Source: Anderseniella sp. Alg231-50 | Lineage (GTDB): Bacteria; Pseudomonadota; Alphaproteobacteria; Rhizobiales; Aestuariivirgaceae | Length of the DNA: 64,000 nt | NCBI RefSeq assembly: GCF_900149695.1 | Contig: NZ_LT703003.1 | Span: forward strand, 806,001 to 870,000 | Reading direction: 5' to 3' | Part shown: piece by piece, positions 35,475 to 43,684 of the stretch | How positions within the stretch are numbered: position 1 is the stretch's first letter | Layout of the letters: each line of letters starts with the position of its first letter | Made by a program: the position numbers and the translations under genes | The notes under the pieces: generated by a model | The model's input: the letters and a program-made list of their open reading frames with translations, nothing else | Told to the model about the DNA's origin: nothing | Databases searched by the model: none

Positions 35475-36578
35475 CTAGTTCAAACGGGCTACAGGCGTCC
35501 CCATGCGGTCGGGATCAGGCGCCACCCCAAGACCTATACCTTCAGGCGGGGCAATACGGCCATCTTTCCGCACCGGGACGGTTTCGTCCAGCCTTGGTGA
35601 TACATAACCTGACAGGTCGCAGACATTCAGCAGGCTGGCCGGGACTGTCGATACGCCAAGATGCAACAGGGCTGCTGTCGTAACATCCGAGCCCCAGGTG
35701 TCTTCAACACACATTTTCGCACCCAGGTGCAGGCACAGGTCACGCGCCCGGCGCGAGGCACTCAGGCCGCCGAACTTGGACAGCTTGATCGCCACGGCAT
35801 CCATGCACGCCAGTTCATGAGCCTCAAGCAGGGACGCGATATCGTGGGCGCATTCATCCATTTTCATGGGCAGGCCGGTGGCGGAGCGGACCGCGGCGCA
35901 GTCTGCTATGGTCCGGCATGGCTGTTCGAGCATGATGTCGAGATGGGCAACGGCGCGCCCGACCCTGGTTGCATCCAGGCGCGACGCGCCACAGTTCCAG
36001 TCGCCATAGAGCAGCGGCCCGTCGCCGACGGCTTCACGCACCTTTATCAGGCGTTCGACATCCGCGCGCCAGTCGGCATCCGCCCCCAGCTTGGCCTGGA
36101 ACTGCCGGATGCCGGTCTTATGCGCCTCGCGCGCCATGCGGGCCATGTCGTCGGGTGACACGCAGGTTATGGAGTGATAGAGCGGCATGGTCTCTTGCCG
36201 AGCGCCACCCAGCAGGGCATGCAACGGCAGGCCCGCTGCCTGTGCCGTCAGGTCCCAAAGAGCAGTATCGACGGCGGACTTGGCGTAGTCGTGGCCGGGC
36301 AGGTAGGCATCAATCCGGTCCATGAGCGCTTCCGGCCCGACCGGGTCGGCGCCGAGAATAACCGGCGCCAGTTCCGCAAGTGCCGGAGCCACGCCGCGCG
36401 CATAGGCCGGCAGGTAATGCGGGATCGGGCACACCTCGCCCCAGCCGGAAAGCCCGGTATCGGTCTGAAGCCGCACAATGGCGGTTTCCACCGTGTCACA
36501 AGCCTTGCCGTCGGCCATGTAATAGGTCTCGTGACTGGTCAGCGGCACCAGCCACACCGTGATGGCGGTTATCTTCAT
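35475..36578 (-). CDS. Enolase superfamily enzyme with two catalytic lysines (HpbD/cis-3-hydroxyproline-dehydratase-like), first copy
   Basis: A 367-residue barrel enzyme. The catalytic pair is K163 (FQAKLG) and K265 (AIKLSKFG); metal ligands are D193 (GDWN), E218 (LEQP) and D241 (MDE). Such a bis-lysine site abstracts an alpha proton on either face. In this superfamily it is used by the muconate-lactonizing subgroup, by 4-hydroxyproline-betaine/proline-betaine epimerases (HpbD) and by cis-3-hydroxy-L-proline dehydratase. The operon also holds a Rieske-type partner and a dimethylglycine-dehydrogenase-like flavoprotein, which favours an amino-acid or betaine substrate. It starts six bases after the second copy. 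I cannot tell racemase from dehydratase by eye. Confidence 0.82.
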   Translation of the reverse strand: MKITAITVWLVPLTSHETYYMADGKACDTVETAIVRLQTDTGLSGWGEVCPIPHYLPAYARGVAPALAELAPVILGADPVGPEALMDRIDAYLPGHDYAKSAVDTALWDLTAQAAGLPLHALLGGARQETMPLYHSITCVSPDDMARMAREAHKTGIRQFQAKLGADADWRADVERLIKVREAVGDGPLLYGDWNCGASRLDATRVGRAVAHLDIMLEQPCRTIADCAAVRSATGLPMKMDECAHDIASLLEAHELACMDAVAIKLSKFGGLSASRRARDLCLHLGAKMCVEDTWGSDVTTAALLHLGVSTVPASLLNVCDLSGYVSPRLDETVPVRKDGRIAPPEGIGLGVAPDPDRMGTPVARLN

Positions 36579-36584
36579 CGCACC

Positions 36585-37691
36585 CTACTCATACACTGCC
36601 ACCGGATCGCCGAGTATGGCCTCGTCCGGATCGCAACCGAGCCCGGGCGTGTCATCGACGGTCAGAATGCCGTTCTCGGTGCGGCAGCCCCGGCCCGGCG
36701 CCACGTCCACCGTCAGCATGTCCTGGCACGACCAGGAGGCGCGGATAAACTCTTCAGGGATCGACTGGGCCAGGTGGGCCGCTTCGGTGTCTGCCATCAC
36801 CGAGCCGCCGGTGGCCATCACGAAAATCTGGATGCCGTGGGCCAGCGCCACGTCGCGCATGCGCCTGGCCTTGGTCAGGCCACCGACCCGGTTGAGCTTG
36901 ATACCGAAGACCTCGGCGATACCGTCACGGGCGATACGGCAGGCGTCCTGCAGCGTCACCAGGGTTTCATCGACGCTGATCGGTGACGTGGTCAGTTTTC
37001 GAATTTCCGCGATGTCGTCGAGCGTCTCGCCGGGTTGCTCGAAGGTCACGCCGAGGTCGGCAACCGCGTTCATGACGATGTTGGCTTCGCGCCGGGTCCA
37101 GGCCCGGTTAACGTCATAGAGCACGACCTCGCCGGGTCTGCGGTTGGCCTCGATATGGCGGATGCGCTCGATGTCCGCATCGACATTGCCGCCGACCTTG
37201 GCCGAATGCGCCACATAGCCCTGTTCGCGATACCTGTTGATGATGCCCATCATGTAATCCGGGTCGCCCGATGATACGGATGATGCCGCCGGTGTGCCGG
37301 TATCGCGCTTGCCACCGAGCAGGTCGGCGATGGGCAGGCCGCATGCCTTGCCCATGATGTCCCAGCAGGCCAGGTCCACCGGCGCCTTGGCATAGAGATG
37401 GCCGGGCAGGCACAGGTCCATGGCCCGCTCGACAAGCTCCACCTGGCGCGGATCCCGGCCCAGGATGACAGGGGCCATGGTCTCCATCCCGGCGCGGATG
37501 CCGGGCCCGTGCGCGGGCACATAGGTGTGCCCCCAGGGTGTGCCTTCACCCCAACCGGTCAGACCGGCATCGGTTTCAAGCTTGACGAAGGTGGCATCGA
37601 GCACCTCGAACTTGAGCCGGCCTCCCGACAGCCAGTACGGGTCAGCCAACGGCAGGTCCTTCTGGAAGACTGAGATGCGGGTGATTTTCAT
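36585..37691 (-). CDS. Enolase superfamily enzyme with two catalytic lysines, second copy
   Basis: A 368-residue paralogue of the 35475-36578 gene with the same site spacing: K165 (HSAKVGG), D193 (YDVNR), E218 (FEQP), D241 (VDET) and K265 (GIKLNRVGG). It differs through most of the capping domain, for example PWGHTYVPAHGPGIRAGME, which is close in pattern to the PVGPTYAPSHALG of HpbD as I remember it. The capping domain makes the substrate pocket, so the two copies probably act at different steps or on different isomers. It overlaps the upstream MDR gene by four bases (ATGA). Confidence 0.82.
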   Translation of the reverse strand: MKITRISVFQKDLPLADPYWLSGGRLKFEVLDATFVKLETDAGLTGWGEGTPWGHTYVPAHGPGIRAGMETMAPVILGRDPRQVELVERAMDLCLPGHLYAKAPVDLACWDIMGKACGLPIADLLGGKRDTGTPAASSVSSGDPDYMMGIINRYREQGYVAHSAKVGGNVDADIERIRHIEANRRPGEVVLYDVNRAWTRREANIVMNAVADLGVTFEQPGETLDDIAEIRKLTTSPISVDETLVTLQDACRIARDGIAEVFGIKLNRVGGLTKARRMRDVALAHGIQIFVMATGGSVMADTEAAHLAQSIPEEFIRASWSCQDMLTVDVAPGRGCRTENGILTVDDTPGLGCDPDEAILGDPVAVYE

Positions 37692-38773
37692 ATGATGGTG
37701 ACCACGATATTGCCGGTGTGTTTCTTGTCGATGAAGGCCTGCTGGGCATCGTGAAGCTGTTCCAGCGGGTACGTTGCCGCAAGCGCCGGTTTCACTTCGC
37801 CACGCTCAATGTAGCCGACCAGATCGGCAAACACGCCGGGCGGAACGATGGTGGCACCGGTAAAGGTCAGGTCGCGCAGATAGAATGTGCGCAGATCCAT
37901 TTCCACCATGGGTCCGGCAATGGCACCGGCGCAGGTGTAGCGCCCGCCCCGGTCGAGCGCGTCAATCAGTTGCGGCCAGTAGCTGCCGCCGACAACATCC
38001 GCCACCACGCTGACGGTGTCGCGGCCAATGGCCTGCTTCAGGGCCTGTTTCAGATTGCCAGGCGCGCGGTCCAGTATGGCATGGGGCTCGAAGCCGGATA
38101 CCGCATCGTGCTTGGATCTACTGGCCATGGCGATGCTTGTCGCCCCACGCCGGTTGGCGAGCTGGATCAGCGCTGAACCGACACCACCGGATGCGCCGGA
38201 AATGAGAACTGTGTCACCTTCCGCAACATTGGCACGGTTGAGCATGTTCTCTGCTGTGATCCAGGAGGTGGCAAATGTCGCCAGTTCCGCATCGGAAAGG
38301 TCGCTGTTGACCGGGTGGACATAGCGCTCGTCAATTTTCAAATACTCGGCATATCCACCGTCGCATTCGGACCCGAAATAACCTATTTTTGACAAGTTGA
38401 GCGGGTCATCCCAATCGCGCAACCATGTCTCAATCAACACCCGCTTGCCGATCAGACTGTCAGACCCGGCAATGACGGTGCCGCAGACATCGGCGCCCTG
38501 GATACGCGGGAACGTGATCGGTGCGCCACCCCACGTGGCATCGTCGTCGTCGGCGCTGTCGAAGGCACCCCCGGTTGTGTTCTCACTGACACCCTTGGAG
38601 TACCACGCCGTGCGGGTGTTCACGTCGGTATTGTTGAGGCCGCAGGCATGCACCTTGACCAGCACCTCACCGGTGCCTGGAACCGGTACCGGCCAGTCGG
38701 TATGGTAGACGAGCTTGTCCATGTCGCCGTGGCCGGTGAGCACGAAGGCTTTCATTTTGTCAGGAATGTTCAT
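37688..38773 (-). CDS. MDR-superfamily NAD(P)H dehydrogenase/quinone oxidoreductase-like
   Basis: A 361-residue medium-chain dehydrogenase. The catalytic domain has ACGLNNTDVNTRTAWYSKG and the Rossmann part the glycine pattern LISGASGGVGSALIQLA (near residue 195-212) with an arginine two strands later (ASRSKHDAV), which favours NADP. The zinc-binding cysteine cluster of classical alcohol dehydrogenases is absent, so this is the zinc-free quinone-oxidoreductase side of the family. It probably oxidises or reduces a pathway intermediate. It is coupled by four-base overlaps to the genes on both sides. Confidence 0.85.
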   Translation of the reverse strand: MNIPDKMKAFVLTGHGDMDKLVYHTDWPVPVPGTGEVLVKVHACGLNNTDVNTRTAWYSKGVSENTTGGAFDSADDDDATWGGAPITFPRIQGADVCGTVIAGSDSLIGKRVLIETWLRDWDDPLNLSKIGYFGSECDGGYAEYLKIDERYVHPVNSDLSDAELATFATSWITAENMLNRANVAEGDTVLISGASGGVGSALIQLANRRGATSIAMASRSKHDAVSGFEPHAILDRAPGNLKQALKQAIGRDTVSVVADVVGGSYWPQLIDALDRGGRYTCAGAIAGPMVEMDLRTFYLRDLTFTGATIVPPGVFADLVGYIERGEVKPALAATYPLEQLHDAQQAFIDKKHTGNIVVTII

Positions 38774-41220
38774 TGGGCTGGCTCCAGTGCGGCATCGGTT
38801 CGAGGTAACAGGCTGTGCGGATCATAAGCCGGTTCACCCATCACACACGCGGGACGCGGTTCGCCGGCAATGACCACTTCCAGCCTGGTGCCGGGCTCGG
38901 CGGCCTGCGGTTTGATATAGGCAAATGCCAGAATTTTCCCGACCGTATGACCATAGGCGACGGACGCAGTCGAGCCGACGACCTGGCCCTCGTGCAGCAC
39001 GGCTTCGCCGCCATTGCCGTCCCAGACGCCATCCGGCTCGATGGCGATATAGGCGCACACCCAGGGCAGCGGCCTGTCGAGACTATCCTGCGTCTGCTGC
39101 CTGCCGAAGAACTGCTTTTCCATTTTGACAAAACGCATGACACCGGCTTCCGGCAAGGTCACTTCATTGGTCAGTTCGCCTGCGCCCTGGAACATCTTTT
39201 CCATGCGCAGGATGTTCATGGCGAACGAACCGTAGTCTGCCAGTCCGTGCGCTTCACCTGCGGTACACAACGCGTCATAGATGCCCGGCATGACGTCGCG
39301 GGGACCGTGAAACTCCCAGCCTAGTTCTCCCGCGTAGGACATGCGGAATGCCCACACGGTGTGTCCGGCAATGTCGATCTCACGCGCCGACATCCAGCGG
39401 AACCTGGCATTGTCCAGCGGGGTATCAGTGCAGGCTGACAGGATATCGCGTGACCTTGGCCCGTTGAGTGTCAGGGCCGCCCAGCCATCGGACCGGTTGG
39501 TGATCTGCAGGTCCTCGTCGTCACGATGCCGTGCGAGATGATCCAGCAGGCGCTGTTCGAAGAAGGCGGCACACACCAGGTAGAAGCGGTCTTCAGCAAG
39601 ACGCACGATGGTCAGTTCAATCTCGATGCGGCCACGGCGGTTGAGCAGGTGGGTCAGCGCGATACCGCCTGTGTTCTTCGGCAGGCGGTTCGGCGCCAGG
39701 CCGTCAAGGAAGCGTTCCGCATCCGCACCGGACACTTCGACCTTGGTGAAACCGGTGATGTCCATGATACCGGCACGCTCACGCACCGCTTTTACTTCCG
39801 CCGCCAGCAGGTCATGGATTTCGGTGCGCCGGAAGGAGTAGTAGTCACGCTGTTCGATGCCACCGGTTGCGAACCAGCGCGGGCGCTCATGACCATAGAC
39901 CTCCTCATACACCGCGCCCCTGGCCTTCAGTTTTTCATAAAGCGGGCCGGGCTTTACCGGCCGGCCGGTCGGCCGGTTGAAATGCGGGAACGGGATTTCG
40001 TGGCGCAGGCAGTAGTCCTCCTTTGCCTTGACCACCTGCCAGTCCTTGCCGGCATAGGCGCCGAAGCGGCGCGGATCGTATTCGCGCATGGAGATGTCCG
40101 CAGCGCCATGCACCATCCAGCGAGCCAGTTCACGCGACAGGCCGGGCCCCCAGCCGATGCCGATCTGGGTGCCGCAGCAGCACCAGTAGTTTTTGACGTC
40201 CGGTGCCGGACCGATCAGCGGATTGCCGTCGGGGGGATGCGAGATGGCGCCGTGCACTTCGCGCTTGATACCCAGTTCGGCGAAGACCGGCATGCGGCCC
40301 ATGGCGTTTTCCAGCCATGGCATGATGCGGTCATAGTCGGCGGCAAACAGCTCGTTTTCGGCTTCCCACGGGCAATGATCTTCCCACACCGTATTGGGAT
40401 TTTCCTTTTCATAGATACCGATCAGGCCGGACTTCTGCTCCATGCGGATATAGCCGGATACCAGTTTGTCGTCACGGATGACCGGCAGCTCTCTCTCAAG
40501 CTCCAGGAACTCCGGCACCGTGTCGGTGACCAGGTAGTGATGGGTCATCGAGGTCATCGGCAGTTGCAGGCCTGACCACTCCCCCATCTGCCGGGCATAG
40601 GTGCCGCCTGCATTGACGACATGCTCACAGACAATATCGCCGTGTTCCGTCGACACTTTCCATTCACCACCCGGCAATTGCACTATGTCGGTGGCGCGGC
40701 AGTGGCGGATGATCTTCGCACCCAGCCTGCGGGCGCCTGCCGCCATGGCCTGGGTAACGCCTGAAGGATCGACATGGCCGTCATCCGGCGTGTACAGCGC
40801 ACCGATGACACCGTCGAGATTGTAGAACGGGTGCAGTTCGGCGATCCTGGCCGGACCGACCAGCTCGATATTGAAGCCCAGAGAGCGTCCGACAGACAGT
40901 GTCTGGCGCAGCCAGTCCATCTCGTCTTCGGTGTAGGCCAGCCTGAACGACCCGCAGCCATGCCAGGTCACCGAATGGCCGGTCTCCGCCTCCAGCTTCC
41001 CGGCGTACAGGCCGATATTGTAATCGACACACTTGCCGAGACCGAAGCTGGACGTGGAGTGGGTGATCTGGCCGGCGGCGTGCCAGGTGGAGCCCGACGT
41101 CAGTTCAGCCTTTTCCAGCAGGACAATGTCGCTCCAGCCCTCATGGGCCAGGTGATAGGCAATGCCGCAGCCCATGACGCCACCACCAACGATCACTACC
41201 CGGGCATGAGACGGCACCAT
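38770..41220 (-). CDS. FAD-dependent dimethylglycine/sarcosine dehydrogenase-like demethylase with GcvT domain
   Basis: An 816-residue two-part flavoprotein. Residues about 8-370 are a DAO-type FAD domain: VVIVGGGVMGCGIAYHLA, then SGSTWHAAG where H47 lies at the position that carries covalent FAD in dimethylglycine dehydrogenase. A FAO_M-like middle part follows (to about 430). Residues about 440-800 resemble the tetrahydrofolate-binding GcvT domain (GIMDITGFTKVEVSGADAER, AYAGELGWEFHGP-type SYAGELGWEF). Family members oxidise N-methyl groups and pass the carbon to THF. It is the first gene of the minus-strand operon, has GGAGTG before ATG 41220, and is divergent from the RpiR regulator. Its exact N-methyl substrate is unknown. 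Confidence 0.9.
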   Translation of the reverse strand: MVPSHARVVIVGGGVMGCGIAYHLAHEGWSDIVLLEKAELTSGSTWHAAGQITHSTSSFGLGKCVDYNIGLYAGKLEAETGHSVTWHGCGSFRLAYTEDEMDWLRQTLSVGRSLGFNIELVGPARIAELHPFYNLDGVIGALYTPDDGHVDPSGVTQAMAAGARRLGAKIIRHCRATDIVQLPGGEWKVSTEHGDIVCEHVVNAGGTYARQMGEWSGLQLPMTSMTHHYLVTDTVPEFLELERELPVIRDDKLVSGYIRMEQKSGLIGIYEKENPNTVWEDHCPWEAENELFAADYDRIMPWLENAMGRMPVFAELGIKREVHGAISHPPDGNPLIGPAPDVKNYWCCCGTQIGIGWGPGLSRELARWMVHGAADISMREYDPRRFGAYAGKDWQVVKAKEDYCLRHEIPFPHFNRPTGRPVKPGPLYEKLKARGAVYEEVYGHERPRWFATGGIEQRDYYSFRRTEIHDLLAAEVKAVRERAGIMDITGFTKVEVSGADAERFLDGLAPNRLPKNTGGIALTHLLNRRGRIEIELTIVRLAEDRFYLVCAAFFEQRLLDHLARHRDDEDLQITNRSDGWAALTLNGPRSRDILSACTDTPLDNARFRWMSAREIDIAGHTVWAFRMSYAGELGWEFHGPRDVMPGIYDALCTAGEAHGLADYGSFAMNILRMEKMFQGAGELTNEVTLPEAGVMRFVKMEKQFFGRQQTQDSLDRPLPWVCAYIAIEPDGVWDGNGGEAVLHEGQVVGSTASVAYGHTVGKILAFAYIKPQAAEPGTRLEVVIAGEPRPACVMGEPAYDPHSLLPRTDAALEPAQ

Positions 41221-41266
41221 TGATTTTCACTCCGGCAGAGTTGTTTTGCGATGGACAACAGCTATC

Positions 41267-41278
41267 GTACAATTGTAC
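41267..41278. promoter_or_regulatory. Palindromic operator candidate of the RpiR regulator
   Basis: GTACAATTGTAC is a perfect 12-base palindrome in the 69-base gap between the divergent demethylase (start 41220) and RpiR (start 41290) genes. A position between two divergent promoters suits a shared operator. A second weaker inverted pair (GTTGT / ACAAC, 41240-41259) lies beside it. Confidence 0.55.
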
Positions 41279-41289
41279 ACTCGTCAATC

Positions 41290-42201
41290 ATGAATGATAT
41301 AAACGTACCATTATCCGACCAATTCGCTCCGCCTGACCTTCTCGGCAGGCTGACCACGGAACTTGCCAGCCTGACGCCGGAAGTGCGCAAGGCGGCTACC
41401 TTCGTGCTGGAAAACCCCAACGAAGTGGGCGTCAGCTCGATACGTGAAATCGCCACGGCAGCGGATGTAAAACCCAACACGCTGGTGCGCATGGCCAGGG
41501 TCCTGGGCTTTGACGGCTATGAGGATTTCCGCGAACCGTTTCGCGATGAGATCAGGCGCGGCACCGCCAGTTTTCCCGACCGGGCGCGCTGGCTGCAGTC
41601 GATCAGCCAGTCCGGCAAGCTGGGCAGCCTGTACGCCGACATGGTCAATTCCGCCCTGCGCAACATCGAGGAGACTTTCGCCGGCATCGACGAGACGGCG
41701 CTCAAGTCAGCCGCCGACGACATCTGGGCATCGCGGCAGGTGTTTGTGCTGGGTGTCGGGGTCAACAATTCAAACGCCCGCAACTTCACCTACCTGGCAT
41801 CGACCGGCATGGAACAGTTCCACCCGATTCCGAAGCCCGGCAGCACGGCCGTCGATGACCTGGCGCGCGCCGATGACCGCGACGTGCTGATCGCGATCAC
41901 CTGCAAGCCGTATCGCAGCGAGGTGGTCGAGGCGGTTCGCATTGCGCGCGAACAGGGACTGACCATTGTCGGCATGTCAGACAGCCCGGCCTCGCCGATC
42001 GTCGCCGGATCGCAGCACGGTTTCGTGGTGGCCGCCGACACGCCGCAGTTCTTCCCGTCATCGGTGTCAACCATCGCGCTGCTGGAGACGCTTCTGTCAT
42101 TCGTCATCGCATCTGCCGACAGCGAGATTGTCGGGCGCGTCAAGAAATTCCACGAACGCCGTCACGAGCTGGGCATTTACGTGGAGGAGGAGGCAGGCTG
42201 A
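41290..42201 (+). CDS. MurR/RpiR-family transcriptional regulator
   Basis: A 303-residue regulator. Residues about 20-85 form the RpiR helix-turn-helix (VRKAATFVLENPNEVGVSSI, REIATAADVKPNTLVRMARV, LGFDGYEDFREPF). The rest, about 120-280, is a SIS sugar-isomerase-like effector domain (VFVLGVGVNNSNARNFTYLA, LIAITCKPYRSEVV, IVGMSDSPASPI). I prefer ATG 41290; an in-frame ATG at 41251 would leave only 30 bases to the divergent gene and would put the palindrome inside the coding region. RpiR regulators often sense phosphorylated sugars, but betaine and amino-acid catabolic clusters also use them. The next gene starts two bases after it. Confidence 0.87.
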   Translation: MNDINVPLSDQFAPPDLLGRLTTELASLTPEVRKAATFVLENPNEVGVSSIREIATAADVKPNTLVRMARVLGFDGYEDFREPFRDEIRRGTASFPDRARWLQSISQSGKLGSLYADMVNSALRNIEETFAGIDETALKSAADDIWASRQVFVLGVGVNNSNARNFTYLASTGMEQFHPIPKPGSTAVDDLARADDRDVLIAITCKPYRSEVVEAVRIAREQGLTIVGMSDSPASPIVAGSQHGFVVAADTPQFFPSSVSTIALLETLLSFVIASADSEIVGRVKKFHERRHELGIYVEEEAG

Positions 42202-42203
42202 CC

Positions 42204-43295
42204 ATGTCCGGCAAGTCAAACCCCACCAGATCGCTTGATGCGCGCTACTACACCGATCCGGAGGTCTTCCGGATCGAAACTCAAGGCCTGTTCAAGCGCA
42301 CCTGGCAATTTGCCGGGCACGTCTCCCAGGTGGAGAATACCGGTGATTATTTCACCTTCTCGATGGCGGGTGAAAACCTGTTCTGCATAAGAGGCAAGGA
42401 CGGTGCGATAAATGCCTACTACAATGTCTGCCAGCATCGCGCCCATGAACTCGTAACCGGCGAAGGAAATACCCGGCTGGTGGTGTGTCCCTATCATGCC
42501 TGGACTTACGAGCTGTCCGGCCAGTTGCGGTCAGGGCCGAACATCCAGTCGGTGCCCGGTTTTGACCGCTCGGACATCTGTCTGACAACGGTGCGCATCG
42601 AGGAGTTCTGCGGCTTTCTGTTCGCCAATCTCGACCCGGACGCGGAACCGATGGACGCGTGGTTTCCCGATGTGCGCGAACAGCTTGCCGCATTCGTTCC
42701 CCATCATGGCAGGCTGAAACATGTCGAATGGGTGGAGATTCCCGAAAACTGCAACTGGAAAGTGTCCATAGAAAATTATTCCGAATGCTATCACTGCAAG
42801 CTCAATCACCAGACGTTTTCAACAGGTGTGGTGAAGCCGGAAACCTATGACATCCAGCCGCAAGGACATTGCCTGCGCCACACCACCGAATGCCAGAATC
42901 TCGACCGGATGAGCTATGCAATCGATTTGCAGGCGAACGAACACGCAGGCGAATACTCGTCGTGGTTCCTGTGGCCGATGTTCTCGTTCCAGGTCTATCC
43001 CGGCAATGTGCTCAACACCTACCACTGGCGCGCTGTTGACGCTGATCACGTGGTGGTCTGGCGCGGCTGGTACACGATCGACGGTGCGAAATCCGATGTG
43101 ATCAGCAAGCTTGCCGTGCAGGATCGCGAAACAACGGTGGAAGAAGACATCCATCTGGTTGAATCGGTCCAGCGGGGTTTGAGATCATCGGGTTACCGGC
43201 CCGGCCCGCTGGTGGTCGATCCCGACTGCGGCGTCAATTCGGAGCACTCGGTCGAAAAACTTCAACAATGGATGCGGGAAGCAGTAGATGGATAA
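42204..43295 (+). CDS. Rieske non-heme iron oxygenase, betaine demethylase-type (GbcA/CntA-like)
   Basis: A 363-residue oxygenase alpha subunit. The Rieske [2Fe-2S] ligands are C76 and H78 (CQHRAHEL) and C95 and H98 (CPYHAW). The mononuclear iron site appears in NYSECYHCKLNHQTF (E-x-x-H-x4-H with a later aspartate expected near residue 300). The overall pattern recalls glycine-betaine, carnitine and proline-betaine monooxygenases, which take off one N-methyl group as formaldehyde. It has no reductase partner next door, so that must be encoded elsewhere. It is two bases after RpiR and overlaps the next gene by eight bases. The substrate is inferred from context. Confidence 0.9.
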   Translation: MSGKSNPTRSLDARYYTDPEVFRIETQGLFKRTWQFAGHVSQVENTGDYFTFSMAGENLFCIRGKDGAINAYYNVCQHRAHELVTGEGNTRLVVCPYHAWTYELSGQLRSGPNIQSVPGFDRSDICLTTVRIEEFCGFLFANLDPDAEPMDAWFPDVREQLAAFVPHHGRLKHVEWVEIPENCNWKVSIENYSECYHCKLNHQTFSTGVVKPETYDIQPQGHCLRHTTECQNLDRMSYAIDLQANEHAGEYSSWFLWPMFSFQVYPGNVLNTYHWRAVDADHVVVWRGWYTIDGAKSDVISKLAVQDRETTVEEDIHLVESVQRGLRSSGYRPGPLVVDPDCGVNSEHSVEKLQQWMREAVDG

Positions 43296-43668
43296 GACTT
43301 TATTTGAAAAGGGCCTGGCCAAGCGCAAGTCGACACTGGGCGACGAGTACGTGGAGAAAAACCTTGCCGCCGCGGATGATTTCAACCGGCCGTTCCAGGA
43401 GGCCATGACCGCCTGGTGCTGGGGCTTCGGCTGGGGCGACGAAACCATAGACGCAAAGACCCGCTCGATGATGAACCTCGCCATGATCGGCGCCCTGGGC
43501 AAGATGCACGAATGGGAAATCCATTGCCGCGGCGCCATCACCAACGGCGTCAGCGTTGAAGAGATTCGGGCCATTATCCATGTCATCTCGATTTATTGCG
43601 GCGTACCGCAAGGCGTTGAGTGCTTCCGGGTGGCCCGCAAGGTTCTTGAAGAGCTGGACCTGATCTAG
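43288..43668 (+). CDS. Carboxymuconolactone decarboxylase-like protein
   Basis: A 126-residue protein with the CMD fold: a long helical run (FQEAMTAWCWGFGWGDETID, AKTRSMMNLAMIGALGKMHE, WEIHCRGAITNGVSVEEIRA). It lacks the CxxC redox pair of AhpD, and its H-E-W-E-I-H pattern resembles the carboxymuconolactone-decarboxylase subgroup. It could act on a ring or lactone intermediate, or scavenge peroxide; the role here is unknown. It overlaps the Rieske gene by eight bases. Confidence 0.85.
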   Translation: MDKTLFEKGLAKRKSTLGDEYVEKNLAAADDFNRPFQEAMTAWCWGFGWGDETIDAKTRSMMNLAMIGALGKMHEWEIHCRGAITNGVSVEEIRAIIHVISIYCGVPQGVECFRVARKVLEELDLI

Positions 43669-43684
43669 GTCAGGCCTCCAGCTC
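43651..43684. terminator. Hairpin spanning both convergent stop codons
   Basis: An inverted repeat with two stacked arms: GAGCTGG (43651-43657) with CCAGCTC (43678-43684), and CCTGA (43659-43663) with TCAGG (43670-43674). It covers the stop of the CMD gene and the stop of the ABC ATPase gene, which lie one base apart. It may be a bidirectional terminator built from coding sequence; there is no T-run. Confidence 0.5.

Noticed and set aside
39526-40575. 349-residue open frame on the plus strand
   Set aside because: Antisense to the FAD demethylase at 38770-41220, which has clear FAD and GcvT motifs. The shadow shows none.
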